Assembly: GCA_038236865.1 (NCBI GenBank)
Contig: JBBRZI010000003.1
Coordinates: 1 to 64,000, forward strand
DNA from: UBA4729 sp038236865
GTDB taxonomy: Bacteria > Patescibacteriota > Saccharimonadia > Saccharimonadales > UBA4665
Direction of reading: 5' to 3'
DNA: 64,000 nt
Shown: one piece after another, positions 40,351-48,719 of the stretch
Position numbering within the stretch: the first letter of the stretch is position 1
How the letters are laid out: every line of letters starts with the position of its first letter
The notes under the pieces: generated by a model
Seen by the model: only the letters and a program-made list of their open reading frames with translations
Databases searched by the model: none
Told to the model about the DNA's origin: nothing
Translations under genes and position numbers: made by a program

Positions 40351-40803
40351 GCTACCACTCTGGCGGTGCAAAAAGAAGTTCACCCACGCCTGAAAGTTGT
40401 TTTGGTAAGCTGGCACTTTGACAATTGCTGCGTTACTAGCGGTAGTCACCGGTATATTCGACGTGTTGGCTAGGGCGACGCTCCGGGGCACGATCAGCTC
40501 CTTTTCGCCAGGGGCGGCCAGCCCAAAATTTTCGCGGGCGGCCAGCTCCAAATACTGATCGCTATTATAGTATTCATTGCTGAGCTTCTGGTTGTTATCC
40601 TGCAGCTGCTTGAGGCTGTTTTGCTGCTGGAGGGCGGCTATTTGCTGCTGCAGCGCATAATTCGTCTGGATTGTCTTGACGCCGCTCCAACTAATCAGCA
40701 GCACAATAATCACAAAGGCCAATTGCCCGGCCTTGCTCGGATCGCGCAGGCTTAACGCGTAGTGCAAAAGTTGCTGCTCGTAGTGTTGCATCTTTGTTTT
40801 CAT
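40348..40803 (-). CDS. DivIC/FtsL-like septum formation initiator
   Basis: 151 residues with the layout of the FtsB/FtsL/DivIC group of the divisome: cytoplasmic N-terminus, one membrane span (about 24-43, QLAFVIIVLLISWSGVKTI), then a periplasmic coiled coil (about 50-85, rich in Leu and Gln: LQQQIAALQQQNSLKQL) and a PF04977-like part (QYLELAARENFGLAAPGEKEL). The ending GLAAPGE-like part is typical of septum formation initiator family proteins. Its 3' end touches the low-complexity repeat. Which of the three orthologues it is cannot be decided by eye. Confidence 0.85.
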   Translation of the reverse strand: MKTKMQHYEQQLLHYALSLRDPSKAGQLAFVIIVLLISWSGVKTIQTNYALQQQIAALQQQNSLKQLQDNNQKLSNEYYNSDQYLELAARENFGLAAPGEKELIVPRSVALANTSNIPVTTASNAAIVKVPAYQNNFQAWVNFFLHRQSGS

Positions 40804-40934
40804 AATAATTCTTCTTATACAGTATATAACACATGGCTCTCGCCCAAATCTGCGGGGCGATACTCTTACAATTGTACCCTTCCCTGAGTGTAAAATAGCC
40901 GCTCCGCTTGGTTTTCCCGCCCCAAAGCTATATA

Positions 40935-41080
40935 CTCTCCTCTGTTAGCACTACGCGTGCGCGTAGCAGCTACCCCAAAATTGCAAACGGCACGTTTGCA
41001 ATTTTGAGAGGAGAGGCATAGCGCTAGATCGCAGCTTTTGCCGCCAGGCAAAACAAGATTGGCGCGTCGGCCTCGACGAA
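40935..41080 (+). ncRNA. Structured 5' leader of the downstream CAT tRNA, copy B
   Basis: The same plan as the leader at 23731. A TATATA box (40929-40934) is followed by CTCTCC pairing with GGAGAG around a perfect 13-bp hairpin (AAAATTGCAAACG/CGTTTGCAATTTT). Then comes the conserved 71-base module with GAGGC/GCCTC and TTTTGCC-GCCA-GGCAAAA. A CTACGCG/CGCGTAG hairpin is extra. It ends CTCGACG at the tRNA. The lower module agrees with copy A in about three quarters of its positions. Confidence 0.65.
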
Positions 41081-41157
41081 GGGGGCGTAGCTCAGCTGGT
41101 TAGAGCAGTCGGCTCATAACTGATTGGTCGTTGGTTCAAGTCCAACCGCCCCCACCA
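41081..41157 (+). tRNA. tRNA with CAT anticodon (Ile2 or elongator Met)
   Basis: 77 nt with encoded CCA. Acceptor GGGGGCG/CGCCCCC, D arm GCTCAGCTGGTTAGAGC, anticodon stem GTCGG/CTGAT with two G-T pairs, loop CTCATAA, T arm GTTGG/CCAAC with loop TTCAAGT. Since tilS is present, one of the two CAT elongator-type tRNAs must be the lysidine-modified tRNA-Ile; the GAGCA-G-CGG-CTCATAA region recalls bacterial tRNA-Ile2. I cannot settle it by eye. Confidence 0.9.
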
Positions 41158-41441
41158 CGAAATTTTGTTTCATCCAAGTCGCTAGATTCACTATATACCA
41201 GTCTGTCTGTTGCGTGTTCTTCTGACTGCTAAATTTATCGACCTTAAGAAAGTTGACAGAGGATTGGCTTCGCCGGACTACGAGCGGCGATGCGCCAATA
41301 ATACAGGTAAGAATGGTCATTGACACTCCAGTGTAACCTTCCTAAAATGGCTGTTATGACGACTATATCTAGGTGGCAAACATATTTGGTAGGCCGATTG
41401 GGCCTGCTCGGTTCGGCGTCGCAGCTACGGCCAGTTGAGTA

Positions 41442-42293
41442 GTGGCGAGTTTAAAAAAATATTCCCAAAGTCTGGCTCTCGTTATTGCCGTGTATCCGAG
41501 GCCGATCCTGATTGTCGACGAACGCGGTGTGATTCAGTACGCCAACGATACAACTTGCGAGTTTTTTGGGGTGAGCGAATCCGAGCTCTTGGGTAGCCCG
41601 CTGTCTGCCCTTGTCGCGCCGAGCCATAAACAAAACTTGAATCGAGCGATTACCAAGCTTATCAAAGATCGGGAGGGCAAATTTGGCAGGGCTACATTGC
41701 TGTCAATTTCTGTTCTCAGTAAAGATAACTCGCGCTTTCCAGTGATCGCCTCGATTGCCCAGGTATTATCCGACGACGGCACTATGCATGTGATCCTAGA
41801 TTTTGATACCTTTGAGTTAGACAGTATCGGGAAAGACGTGGCCGCCCAGAAGCTAAGAGTCGACTTTAGTGAAGTAGTCGCGCTCCACGCTCTGGAGGTG
41901 CTCGAGGACTCAATCGCAATTTTTGATCAAGCTTGGCGTTGCCAATATGTTAATGCAGCGGGATGGGAGACTTTGCAACGGAGTAAGCCTGAAGTATTAG
42001 GTAAAAACATTTGGAAAGTGCTCCCCGACTTAGCAAAATCTGAGTTCAAGAATGCTGCTCATGAAGCGATGCGAACTCAGACGACTAAAGAGATCGAGGA
42101 GTACTATCCCCGCCGGCGGCAGTGGTTTAAAACAAAATTCTACCCATTAACAACTATGCTCGTCGTCCAAACAAAAGACATAACCCCGCTAAAAGATTTC
42201 GAGCACATGAACTCGCAACTGGCTGGCACCCTACAGGAAGCCATGCAGGTGTACTGGCATGAACAAAACAAATTCCGGCGCGAAGACAAGTAG
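41442..42293 (+). CDS. Tandem PAS domain protein without an output domain
   Basis: 283 residues. The first PAS domain (about 10-125) has PRPILIVDERGVIQYANDTTCEFFGVSESELLG, and the second (about 145-260) has DSIAIFDQAWRCQYVNAAGWETLQRSKPEVLGKN. Both follow the PAS fold: N-x-A motif and a long helix. The C-terminal 40 residues (EHMNSQLAGTLQEAMQVYWHEQN) are helical, with no kinase or cyclase domain. So it is a stand-alone sensor or an adaptor for another protein. The start is probably GTG at 41442; no ribosome binding site is clear. Confidence 0.8.
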   Translation: MASLKKYSQSLALVIAVYPRPILIVDERGVIQYANDTTCEFFGVSESELLGSPLSALVAPSHKQNLNRAITKLIKDREGKFGRATLLSISVLSKDNSRFPVIASIAQVLSDDGTMHVILDFDTFELDSIGKDVAAQKLRVDFSEVVALHALEVLEDSIAIFDQAWRCQYVNAAGWETLQRSKPEVLGKNIWKVLPDLAKSEFKNAAHEAMRTQTTKEIEEYYPRRRQWFKTKFYPLTTMLVVQTKDITPLKDFEHMNSQLAGTLQEAMQVYWHEQNKFRREDK

Positions 42294-42491
42294 CCCCCGG
42301 CTCTGGGTTTGTACCCCGGTAGCCGTACGGCTCGTACCGTCGGCCAGCGAATGAACCGCTCAAAAAAACGAAACAAGTTTATTGCGGGCCGTAGACTCGA
42401 GCCCATTCTCATCCGCTGTGCGCTATACTACCTATGAACCGGAATAATCACATTCCAACCACTAATACCGCGAGACAAGAGGCGTACCGAC

Positions 42492-43034
42492 ATGGCATTT
42501 ACACTGATAATCGGGCCGATGAAGAGTGGCAAATCACTCGAGCTGATTGCCCGCGTGGCCCCGCACGAATTCGCCAAACACAAAGTACTCTACGTCCAGC
42601 CCGAAAAGAATGTCCGCGACAGCGGCATCAGTTCCCGGCTCGGCGTCAGTACCGCCTGCCAGTCCCTGAAGTCTCTCCGGGAGATAGATAGCGAGTTTGA
42701 CGTGATTGGGATCGACGAAATCCACATGTTCAACGCTGCTGATGTACAGTTTCTGAGCGAAAGCATCAAAGCTGGTAAAGAAGTCGTAGTTAGTGGGCTC
42801 GATCTCGACTACCGCGGCCGGCTGCAACCGACGGTGCGCCGGCTACTGGAGCTAAAGCCCGACACACTCGTCATGAAACTGGCTGTCTGCGATGTTTGCA
42901 GCCGCTACGAAGCCCAGTACAGCCAAATTCTGCACGATGGTGCCCTGGTGCTCGATGGCATGCCCGCCGTGGTTCCTGAAGACGGCACCTACGAATACCA
43001 GGCCCGCTGCCGCACTTGCTTCGTCCAAGCCTAA
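42492..43034 (+). CDS. tdk: Thymidine kinase (type II)
   Basis: Salvage enzyme that phosphorylates thymidine with ATP. 180 residues. The P-loop is GPMKSGKS (8-15), typical for type II thymidine kinases (GPMFSGKS), Walker B DVIGIDEIHMF, and the lasso region near SGLDLDYRGR. Four zinc cysteines are visible: the pair CDVC at about 136-139 and CRTC near the C-terminus. An AAGAGG site lies about nine bases before the ATG at 42492. It stands alone and is followed by a hairpin terminator. Confidence 0.92.
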   Translation: MAFTLIIGPMKSGKSLELIARVAPHEFAKHKVLYVQPEKNVRDSGISSRLGVSTACQSLKSLREIDSEFDVIGIDEIHMFNAADVQFLSESIKAGKEVVVSGLDLDYRGRLQPTVRRLLELKPDTLVMKLAVCDVCSRYEAQYSQILHDGALVLDGMPAVVPEDGTYEYQARCRTCFVQA

Positions 43035-43049
43035 GCAATGAACTAAAAA

Positions 43050-43071
43050 GACCAGAGCCGAAGCCCTGGTC
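43050..43071 (+). terminator. Hairpin after tdk
   Basis: GACCAG...CTGGTC stem with a short loop, 16 bp past the tdk stop, followed by a T-rich stretch. It could serve tdk on the plus strand and the secreted protein gene on the minus strand. Confidence 0.75.
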
Positions 43072-43093
43072 CATTTCTATTTGTTTATGTTAG

Positions 43094-44047
43094 TTAGAAC
43101 TGTAGTTTGTTAGTAGCAGTATCCTTTTGACTAACTACCGAGCTGACACATTGGCCCTGGTTCTTGTAGCTTGGGTTGTTGAACTTCTTCCAATTATCGT
43201 TTTTACACTGGTCTTTGTTGGTGGCAGGACCGACTAATGGTGCCGTGGCGTCAATTTTAAACGCTACCGTTCCATTTGGCGTCCAGTTGGTATCCTCACG
43301 GAAGGTCCCAGTACCGCCGCTACCGCCATCTGTATAGAAGCCTGCGAATGACGTGTTCATAAATACTTTATCGGTACCGTTATCAGTTCCGAATGAAACA
43401 ATTTGATTTGTGGGTATCCCAACATTCAAGGAATTATATGGACCGGCGACTTGTAACGGGGCTACACCGTAATCAGCAGTGTTGTATGCAACTCCGATAA
43501 TCACTTCGGAAGGCAATGTTACGGTGCTACCGCTAAAGTCAAAATTCGCGTTGAACGCTATTCCGTTGTAGCAGTTGTTGTCGGGAGCCCGCCATGCCGT
43601 GCCTACTGTGCAGGTCGTATCGGCCGCCGGACGCCAAGGAATCGATATTGTGGCCGTCTTTGTGGCAAGTAAAGTATCCGGTACACCATTCAGAGCAAGA
43701 TGATTACTGTAGACATTAAGAGTAATAGGGTGGCTCCAGGACTGATTATTGCCTACGTAAGCTGGGTTACTGGAGTACTCAGAGTATAGCGCCCAGTCGC
43801 TCATGGTTACAGTTACAGAGTTAAGAGTGCGATTGGTGCCGCCGAGCGTAACATGATCGCCAAATTCTGATGTTGAGGTAGCCTCAAAACCCCAGCTCGC
43901 TACGTTTGGCGGCAATGGTGATGGAGTTGCGTCATACACGGTCGACGGAGTTGGAGCGGCGAATGTTGATAATGGTAGCGCGAGTGCCACGAGGACACCG
44001 CTTGAAACCCCTGCCGCGAGTCGCGAAATTATGTTTGGTATATTCAT
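43094..44047 (-). CDS. Secreted beta-rich protein with a Cys/Lys C-terminal motif
   Basis: 317 residues. A signal peptide ends around residue 30 (LALPLSTFA-APT). The mature part is beta-rich and Thr/Asn-rich (for instance FDFSGSTVTLPSEVIIGVAYN). At the C-terminus KDQCKNDNWKKFNNPSYKNQGQCVSSVV is the recurring KDQCK...W..F....NQGQCVS motif I associate with secreted proteins of Gram-positive and environmental bacteria; its two cysteines may form a disulphide. A strong GGAGGAAC ribosome binding site precedes the ATG at 44047. No membrane anchor or sortase motif. Likely exported and possibly surface-associated. Confidence 0.75.
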   Translation of the reverse strand: MNIPNIISRLAAGVSSGVLVALALPLSTFAAPTPSTVYDATPSPLPPNVASWGFEATSTSEFGDHVTLGGTNRTLNSVTVTMSDWALYSEYSSNPAYVGNNQSWSHPITLNVYSNHLALNGVPDTLLATKTATISIPWRPAADTTCTVGTAWRAPDNNCYNGIAFNANFDFSGSTVTLPSEVIIGVAYNTADYGVAPLQVAGPYNSLNVGIPTNQIVSFGTDNGTDKVFMNTSFAGFYTDGGSGGTGTFREDTNWTPNGTVAFKIDATAPLVGPATNKDQCKNDNWKKFNNPSYKNQGQCVSSVVSQKDTATNKLQF

Positions 44048-44170
44048 ATAGTTCCTCCAGTTAATGTAGAGGGGATTATACGCCCACTTGCCAAAAAGCT
44101 CAGTGAAATATAGGCTTAACCTTTATTTTAGAGAAGTGAAAACCCTAATTTTTCTCACCAAATTTTAGAT

Positions 44171-45157
44171 TTAAGATACTGGCTGAAGCGCAATATTCGT
44201 GTCGAGAATAGTCAGTAATTCTTGGCTGCTACTAGCGGCCATTAGCTGCTCGCGCAGTTCTTTGGCACCGTCAAAGCCGTTAATGTAGACTTTGCAAAAC
44301 TTGTTGAGGGTGTTGATAGCCCGCTCGCCATCTTGCCAAGTCGCGGCAAACAGTTCGACGTGGCGGCGATACAGCGCCAGCCGAGCGGCGCGGGGATAGT
44401 CTTGCCACGGGCTGGCAGCAGCAAACAAAAATGGGTCATGGAAGATGCCGCGGCCAATCATGACGCCGTCCAATTGGTGCTTGGTGGCCAGGGCCAGCCC
44501 TTGGGCGCGGCTCAGTACGTCGCCGTTGCCGACAATCAGCGTGCTCGGCGCGATTTGGTCGCGCAGGCCGCGAATATGGGCAATGGCCTCCCAATCGGCC
44601 GGCACTTTGCTCATCTGCGAGCGGGTGCGACCATGCACCGCCAGCATGAACAGCTGCTGCTCAAGCAGGAGCTGGTGCCAGGAATAATCAATTTCAGTAA
44701 AGCCGAGACGGGTCTTAACACTGACGGGGAGCTGGCCGGCGGCCCCAGCCTGGGTGGCTTTGATAATTTCGATGGCCAGCGCCCGGTCATTGATGAGGGC
44801 CGCGCCGCTGCCGTTCTTGACGACGGTTTTGTCGGGGCAGCCCATATTGATGTCGATACCAGCAAAGCCCATCGCCACCAGTTCGCGGGCGGTTTTATAA
44901 AAATTGTCTGGGGTTTTACCCCAAATCTGGGCGATAAGCGGCTGCTCAGTGGGCGTAAACTGCAGGCGCTTGAGTAGCTTAGGCCGGCCCGGGCTCTGCA
45001 AACCGTCGACGTTCACAAACTCCGTAAAGTAGAGGTCGGGCGCGGCGCATTCGGCCACGATCTGACGGAACACCGTGTCGGTGACGTCGTCCATTGGCGC
45101 CAGTACGAAGAATGGCTTAGGTAATTCTGGTAATGCCGTGGGTAGCGTCAAAGGCAT
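44171..45157 (-). CDS. dus: tRNA-dihydrouridine synthase
   Basis: Flavoenzyme that reduces uridines in the D loop of tRNA. 328 residues. The FMN-binding barrel starts FVLAPMDDVTDTVFRQI (family A-P-M-x-x-x-T-D), then QIWGKTPDNF, GFAGIDINMGCPDKTVVKNGSGAALI with the catalytic Cys, SVKTRLGF, and VHGRTRSQM. The C-terminal helical domain follows. Its first 41 bp overlap the end of the 274-residue gene upstream, so it is the third gene of an operon with the genes at 45117 and 45946. Whether it is DusA, B or C type cannot be told by eye. Confidence 0.93.
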   Translation of the reverse strand: MPLTLPTALPELPKPFFVLAPMDDVTDTVFRQIVAECAAPDLYFTEFVNVDGLQSPGRPKLLKRLQFTPTEQPLIAQIWGKTPDNFYKTARELVAMGFAGIDINMGCPDKTVVKNGSGAALINDRALAIEIIKATQAGAAGQLPVSVKTRLGFTEIDYSWHQLLLEQQLFMLAVHGRTRSQMSKVPADWEAIAHIRGLRDQIAPSTLIVGNGDVLSRAQGLALATKHQLDGVMIGRGIFHDPFLFAAASPWQDYPRAARLALYRRHVELFAATWQDGERAINTLNKFCKVYINGFDGAKELREQLMAASSSQELLTILDTNIALQPVS

Positions 45158-45941
45158 CTCTCTGCTGGTTTAACAGCATTATGCGGGTTTCAACTTGGTG
45201 CTGGCGTTGCGTAAACAAGGCTCGCTTCTGGCTGGCGTAAGTCCGCGCCAAGCCGGTGATCTCACCCCAATAACCGACCCGCTCTGTTTGCGGGCCGCTG
45301 AAAAGACGGGCCGCCATGGCCTCAGTGGCACCGTGCCGCTCGCGTAGCGTCCAATGTTGCTGATTAGCCGCAACTCGTAGTAGGTTATCAAAACTATGTT
45401 CCCAGGCATAGGTCGTCAGCAGGCGCATCTTGGCCTCGGTGGTGAGGGCATAGCCCGGCACCCGAATGTACTTGGCGAGTTCGGCCAGTTTGGCCACTTC
45501 CGTCGACAGCCCGGCGACTACCCCGATATGCTTGTCGAGCAAGCCGCCGCGGTCGCGGTAGGCGTGCAGGGGCGCATCAATTTTAGCTTCGGCGCGGCGA
45601 ATGGGGTTACTGTGGGCGTGAGCCCGCTCGGCGCGGGCGCCCAGTCGCTCTTCAAAGCTGGTCGCATGTATCAGAATTGCCGAATACTCCGCGGGGTTCA
45701 ATACCAGACCATTGACTGATTGACCCTCCGCACCATACAACGCACTTTGTAAGTTCTCAGCCGTAGCGTGGGCTTTGTCGGCGGCGGTTAATTGTAGGGT
45801 CAGCTCGAGGTTGACCCCCAAGAGACGCGGGACGCTACCAAACGCCCGCCGGCGTTCGGGCTCTAAGGCCGCCCGGGGGACTTCCAGGCCTTCAAGCGGC
45901 AAGGCACCAGGAAAGGGCTCAGCTGACTTTGGGCCGACCAT
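45117..45941 (-). CDS. Helical protein of unknown function upstream of dus
   Basis: 274 residues, no signal peptide or membrane span, mostly helical and basic/Ala-rich. Distinct stretches are TEVAKLAELAKYIRVPGYAL, TTYAWEHSFDNLLRVAANQQHWTLRERHGAT and AMAARLFSGPQTERVGYW. I do not recognise the family. Its end overlaps dus by 41 bp and it begins 4 bp after the 93-residue gene, so three genes seem to be co-transcribed. A role in RNA metabolism is guessed from the neighbour only. There is no clear Shine-Dalgarno site at the ATG. Confidence 0.6.
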   Translation of the reverse strand: MVGPKSAEPFPGALPLEGLEVPRAALEPERRRAFGSVPRLLGVNLELTLQLTAADKAHATAENLQSALYGAEGQSVNGLVLNPAEYSAILIHATSFEERLGARAERAHAHSNPIRRAEAKIDAPLHAYRDRGGLLDKHIGVVAGLSTEVAKLAELAKYIRVPGYALTTEAKMRLLTTYAWEHSFDNLLRVAANQQHWTLRERHGATEAMAARLFSGPQTERVGYWGEITGLARTYASQKRALFTQRQHQVETRIMLLNQQRDAFDATHGITRIT

Positions 45942-45945
45942 AGTT

Positions 45946-46227
45946 TTAGGTCCGCTCAGCTTTAGCGGCGGCGATAGCGGCGCGGACTGCGGCCGCGCCG
46001 GCTCGATTTATCAGAACTTGCTCGGGGGAGAGCTCGGTAGAGCCAGTCAGATTAAAGTCTTCGGCATTTTCAGCGTAAGCGGCGGCGCGGTGCGCGGTGC
46101 GGTCGGCCATAACGGCCGCCAGTGGGTGTACCGGAACATCGAGCAGAGCGGCGGCTTCACTGTAAGATAGTTGGCGGTTATCGACCAAGTTATCGAGACG
46201 ACGATCAAGCTGTTCGGATTGATTCAT
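45946..46227 (-). CDS. Small helical protein of unknown function
   Basis: 93 residues. A helical DLDNLVDNRQLSYSEAAALLDV segment, Ala-rich second half (AAAVRAAIAAAKAERT). No membrane segment. Probably the first gene of the three-gene operon ending with dus, 4 bp before the next frame. Family not recognised. The low-complexity Ala-rich end means the coding call rests mainly on its length and position. Confidence 0.55.
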   Translation of the reverse strand: MNQSEQLDRRLDNLVDNRQLSYSEAAALLDVPVHPLAAVMADRTAHRAAAYAENAEDFNLTGSTELSPEQVLINRAGAAAVRAAIAAAKAERT

Positions 46228-46277
46228 GCTGCTATTGTACCATCTTTATGCTAATTTTACAAGAGTTTCTGCTAGAT

Positions 46278-47405
46278 TTATTCCCACTTGAAGACGCGGA
46301 ACGCGATGGCGTAGATGACGATGAACCACAGGCCGATTAAGCCCAGTTGGGGGAGGATGTCGACCAGGTTCTTACCTTCGGTAATCAACAGACGTAGTCC
46401 ATCGATCACCGGTGTCAGCGGCAGGTAAGTAGTGAGCGTTTGCAGCCAGTCCGGCATCAGGAAGCGCGGGAAGAATGTGCCGGACAAAAACAGCATCGGG
46501 AACACCACGATGTTGCTGAGCGGCGCGGCTTGGCGCTCATTTTTGGCCCAACCGCCAATCGCCAGGCCGATGCCGAGGATCATAAAGATACTGAGGACGG
46601 TAAACAAGAATATTTCGGCGTAATTGCCCGCCACCCGCAGGTGGAAGACCAAGATGGCGACGATAAACTGGAGGCCAATCGAGATAATGCCAGTGGCCGC
46701 TTGGCTGAACATGGTCGCCATAAAGTACTGCCAGACTTTGAGCGGGGTGGTGTGCAAGCGGCGCAAAATCCCCTGCTTTTTGAGCTCCGGAAAAACATTG
46801 ACCGGGCCAAAGACGCCGAGACCGATGATCGAGAAGCCGAGTAACCCGGCAAAGGTGTAGTCAAAGGCCGACAGGCTTTTTTTGTTGAGCTGTGTGGCGG
46901 TAACGCTAAACGGTTCGGTGGCGGGCACAAACTTGGCGTTAATCGATTTGAACGTTTCTTGCAGAACCGAACTGAGCGTTTGGCCGGTGCCACTGCTGCT
47001 CTGCGAATAGATTAACTGGGCATGACCCGAAGGATAATCTTGCCCCGGCAGAACGTCGCCGAAATTGCTCGGCAAAACGATGATACCGTCAATCTGACTA
47101 CGGCTGAGTTTATCCTCGGCCGCCGCCATGGTGTGCACGGCTGGATCGACTTTGAACAGCTTGCCGCCGCTCAACTGGCTGGCAAACTTGGTCGCGAATT
47201 GACTGTGAGATTGGTTGAGGACCGCTACCCGGAACGATACATTGCTACTATTGGAGCTACTGAGGCCACCAAACACAAATAGAAAAATCAGCGGGAACAA
47301 AACGGCAAAGAACTGGGCCAGGCGATCACGGAAAAAGCGGCGGGTATTGAGCTTAGTCAGCACCAGCACGGTTTTGAGTTGTTGTTTGGTAGATAGTGGG
47401 CTCAT
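46278..47405 (-). CDS. ABC-2 type transporter permease
   Basis: 375 residues with a membrane-fusion-like layout: N-terminal span (about 22-45), a large extracytoplasmic domain (about 50-185, LNQSHSQFATKFASQLSGG), then five spans between 190 and 370. The ABC-2 signature region is FSIIGLGVFGPVNVFPELKKQGILRRLHTTPL, followed by a C-terminal PVIDGLRLLI. It pairs with the ATPase upstream, from which it is separated by 3 bp. This is an exporter of the drug, polysaccharide or peptide type; the substrate is unknown. Confidence 0.9.
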   Translation of the reverse strand: MSPLSTKQQLKTVLVLTKLNTRRFFRDRLAQFFAVLFPLIFLFVFGGLSSSNSSNVSFRVAVLNQSHSQFATKFASQLSGGKLFKVDPAVHTMAAAEDKLSRSQIDGIIVLPSNFGDVLPGQDYPSGHAQLIYSQSSSGTGQTLSSVLQETFKSINAKFVPATEPFSVTATQLNKKSLSAFDYTFAGLLGFSIIGLGVFGPVNVFPELKKQGILRRLHTTPLKVWQYFMATMFSQAATGIISIGLQFIVAILVFHLRVAGNYAEIFLFTVLSIFMILGIGLAIGGWAKNERQAAPLSNIVVFPMLFLSGTFFPRFLMPDWLQTLTTYLPLTPVIDGLRLLITEGKNLVDILPQLGLIGLWFIVIYAIAFRVFKWE

Positions 47406-47408
47406 GCG

Positions 47409-48167
47409 TTAATCTTTCAGGGCTTTACCGGTTAAGTCGATAAAAACGTCATCGAGGCTGGCCTGCTCAACCCGTTGTTCTTTGGTGAAGCCGCGCTTCA
47501 GCAGCTGCCGGACCAGGTTGCGCGGCGTGTCGAGGGCGATGATCTTGCCCCGGTCCATGATAGCAACACGGTCACACAGCAGTTCAGCCTCGTCAAGATA
47601 GTGGGTAGTCATAATAACGGTGACACCGCGGTCGCGCACCTGCCGGATGAGTTTCCACAGATTGCGCCGCGCCTGCGGATCGAGCCCGGTGGTTGGCTCA
47701 TCGAGGAAGAAGACTTTGGGGCTGTGCACGAGCGCCGCCGCAATGCTCAGACGTTGGCGCTGACCACCGCTCAGCTGTTCGGCAAAACTGTCAGCCTTCT
47801 CGCCCAAATCGACATCATCCAAAAATTCCTTGACGTTGACGCTCTCGCCGTAGGCAGCGGCAAACATTTCAATAATTTCCGATGTTTTTTGTTTGTCCTG
47901 AAACGATGCCGTCTGCGGCTGGACGCCGATGATGCGCTTGACGGCGTCGGGTTGCTCGGCCACATTCAGACCATCGATAATAATCGTGCCGCCGTCAATT
48001 GGCCGCAGGGTTTCGATCATCTCGAGCGTCGTAGTTTTGCCAGCGCCGTTGGGGCCCAGAATACCAAATATTTCGCCCGGCTGGACAACAAAAGAGATAC
48101 CATCGACGGCAACTTGCTCGCCATAGATTTTTTTAAGATTTGTGACCTTTAAGATTGGACTGCTCAT
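47409..48167 (-). CDS. ABC transporter ATP-binding protein (exporter type)
   Basis: 252 residues. Walker A ILGPNGAGKTTTLEMIE, Q-loop GVQPQTA, signature EQLSGGQRQRLSIAAAL, Walker B VFFLDEPTTGLDPQARR and switch His in VIMTTHYLDEAE. It drives the ABC-2 permease that follows 3 bp downstream. The type is the DrrA/NodI-like subfamily used for efflux of drugs or lipids. The short C-terminal part ends with SLDDVFIDLTGKALKD, typical of this subfamily. Confidence 0.92.
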   Translation of the reverse strand: MSSPILKVTNLKKIYGEQVAVDGISFVVQPGEIFGILGPNGAGKTTTLEMIETLRPIDGGTIIIDGLNVAEQPDAVKRIIGVQPQTASFQDKQKTSEIIEMFAAAYGESVNVKEFLDDVDLGEKADSFAEQLSGGQRQRLSIAAALVHSPKVFFLDEPTTGLDPQARRNLWKLIRQVRDRGVTVIMTTHYLDEAELLCDRVAIMDRGKIIALDTPRNLVRQLLKRGFTKEQRVEQASLDDVFIDLTGKALKD

Positions 48168-48202
48168 ACGCCTACTATACCAACTTCGTGGTCTGGATTA
48201 GA

Positions 48203-48248
48203 TAATTTTAAAATACCCGGCTGGCCCATAAACTGGACAAGCCGGGTA
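48203..48248 (-). terminator. Terminator downstream of the MAYKHTN-type gene
   Basis: TACCCGGCT and AGCCGGGTA stem with a TTTTAAAATT run behind it on the minus strand, 27 bp past the gene stop. It may also serve the opposite direction. Confidence 0.85.
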
Positions 48249-48274
48249 TCGCTCACGTTAAAGGTGAACTTTAA

Positions 48275-48478
48275 CTATGCTTTTACTGTTCGCTTGATAG
48301 TCAAGAAACCGTTGCGGGGGTTTTCATTAACTTCGTAGCCAGCGGGCAAATCGGTTGCTTCTGGGCGCTCGTCCTTGCTGAAGTAGTAGATGCGCTGTAG
48401 CTTACCGCCACGGAGCGTGACTTCCTTAGAATTCAAGTAGTATGTAACACCTTTGGAATTTGTGTGCTTGTAAGCCAT
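48275..48478 (-). CDS. MAYKHTN-type small conserved protein
   Basis: 67 residues starting MAYKHTNSKGVTYYLNSKEV, with a LRGGKLQRIYYF core and ending PRNGFLTIKR. I recall this kind of small protein in Saccharibacteria and other CPR groups, where it is abundant and its function is unknown. The ATG at 48478 has an AGGGAGA site about seven bases away; the longer frame from 48652 is out. It has its own promoter with TTGACA at 48547-48542, suggesting strong expression. The compact beta-rich sequence could be a nucleic-acid-binding or ribosome-associated protein, but this is a guess. Confidence 0.85.
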   Translation of the reverse strand: MAYKHTNSKGVTYYLNSKEVTLRGGKLQRIYYFSKDERPEATDLPAGYEVNENPRNGFLTIKRTVKA

Positions 48479-48517
48479 TATAGCTCTCCCTCTCTTATTC
48501 ATTAGTGATGTACCCCT

Positions 48518-48547
48518 AAGATACACTTGCCTGTTTTTATTTGTCAA
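48518..48547 (-). promoter_or_regulatory. Promoter of the MAYKHTN-type gene
   Basis: TTGACA (48547-48542) and TATCTT (48523-48518) on the minus strand, 18 bp apart. The leader before the ATG is about 35 bases. Confidence 0.7.
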
Positions 48548-48719
48548 CCCCTGTAGCGATAATTCTTGCGTTACAAGCCTGTTAACATGGCTCCAAGTTT
48601 CCCACAGATTTACGGCCTTATCCACCCCGTTATTGCTTTTGATATTGCACAAGCGTTACGCCTGTACTACACTGGGGCAGTAACCATAAAAAGTATAAAG
48701 AGGTGGAGTAAGTAAAGGC

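Noticed and set aside
41114..41326. A 70-codon minus-strand frame over the tRNA at 41081
   Set aside because: It overlaps an intact tRNA gene on the other strand and the translated end is a known kind of tRNA-derived false peptide.
44333..44977. A 214-codon plus-strand frame
   Set aside because: It is antisense to the dihydrouridine synthase, which carries every family motif.
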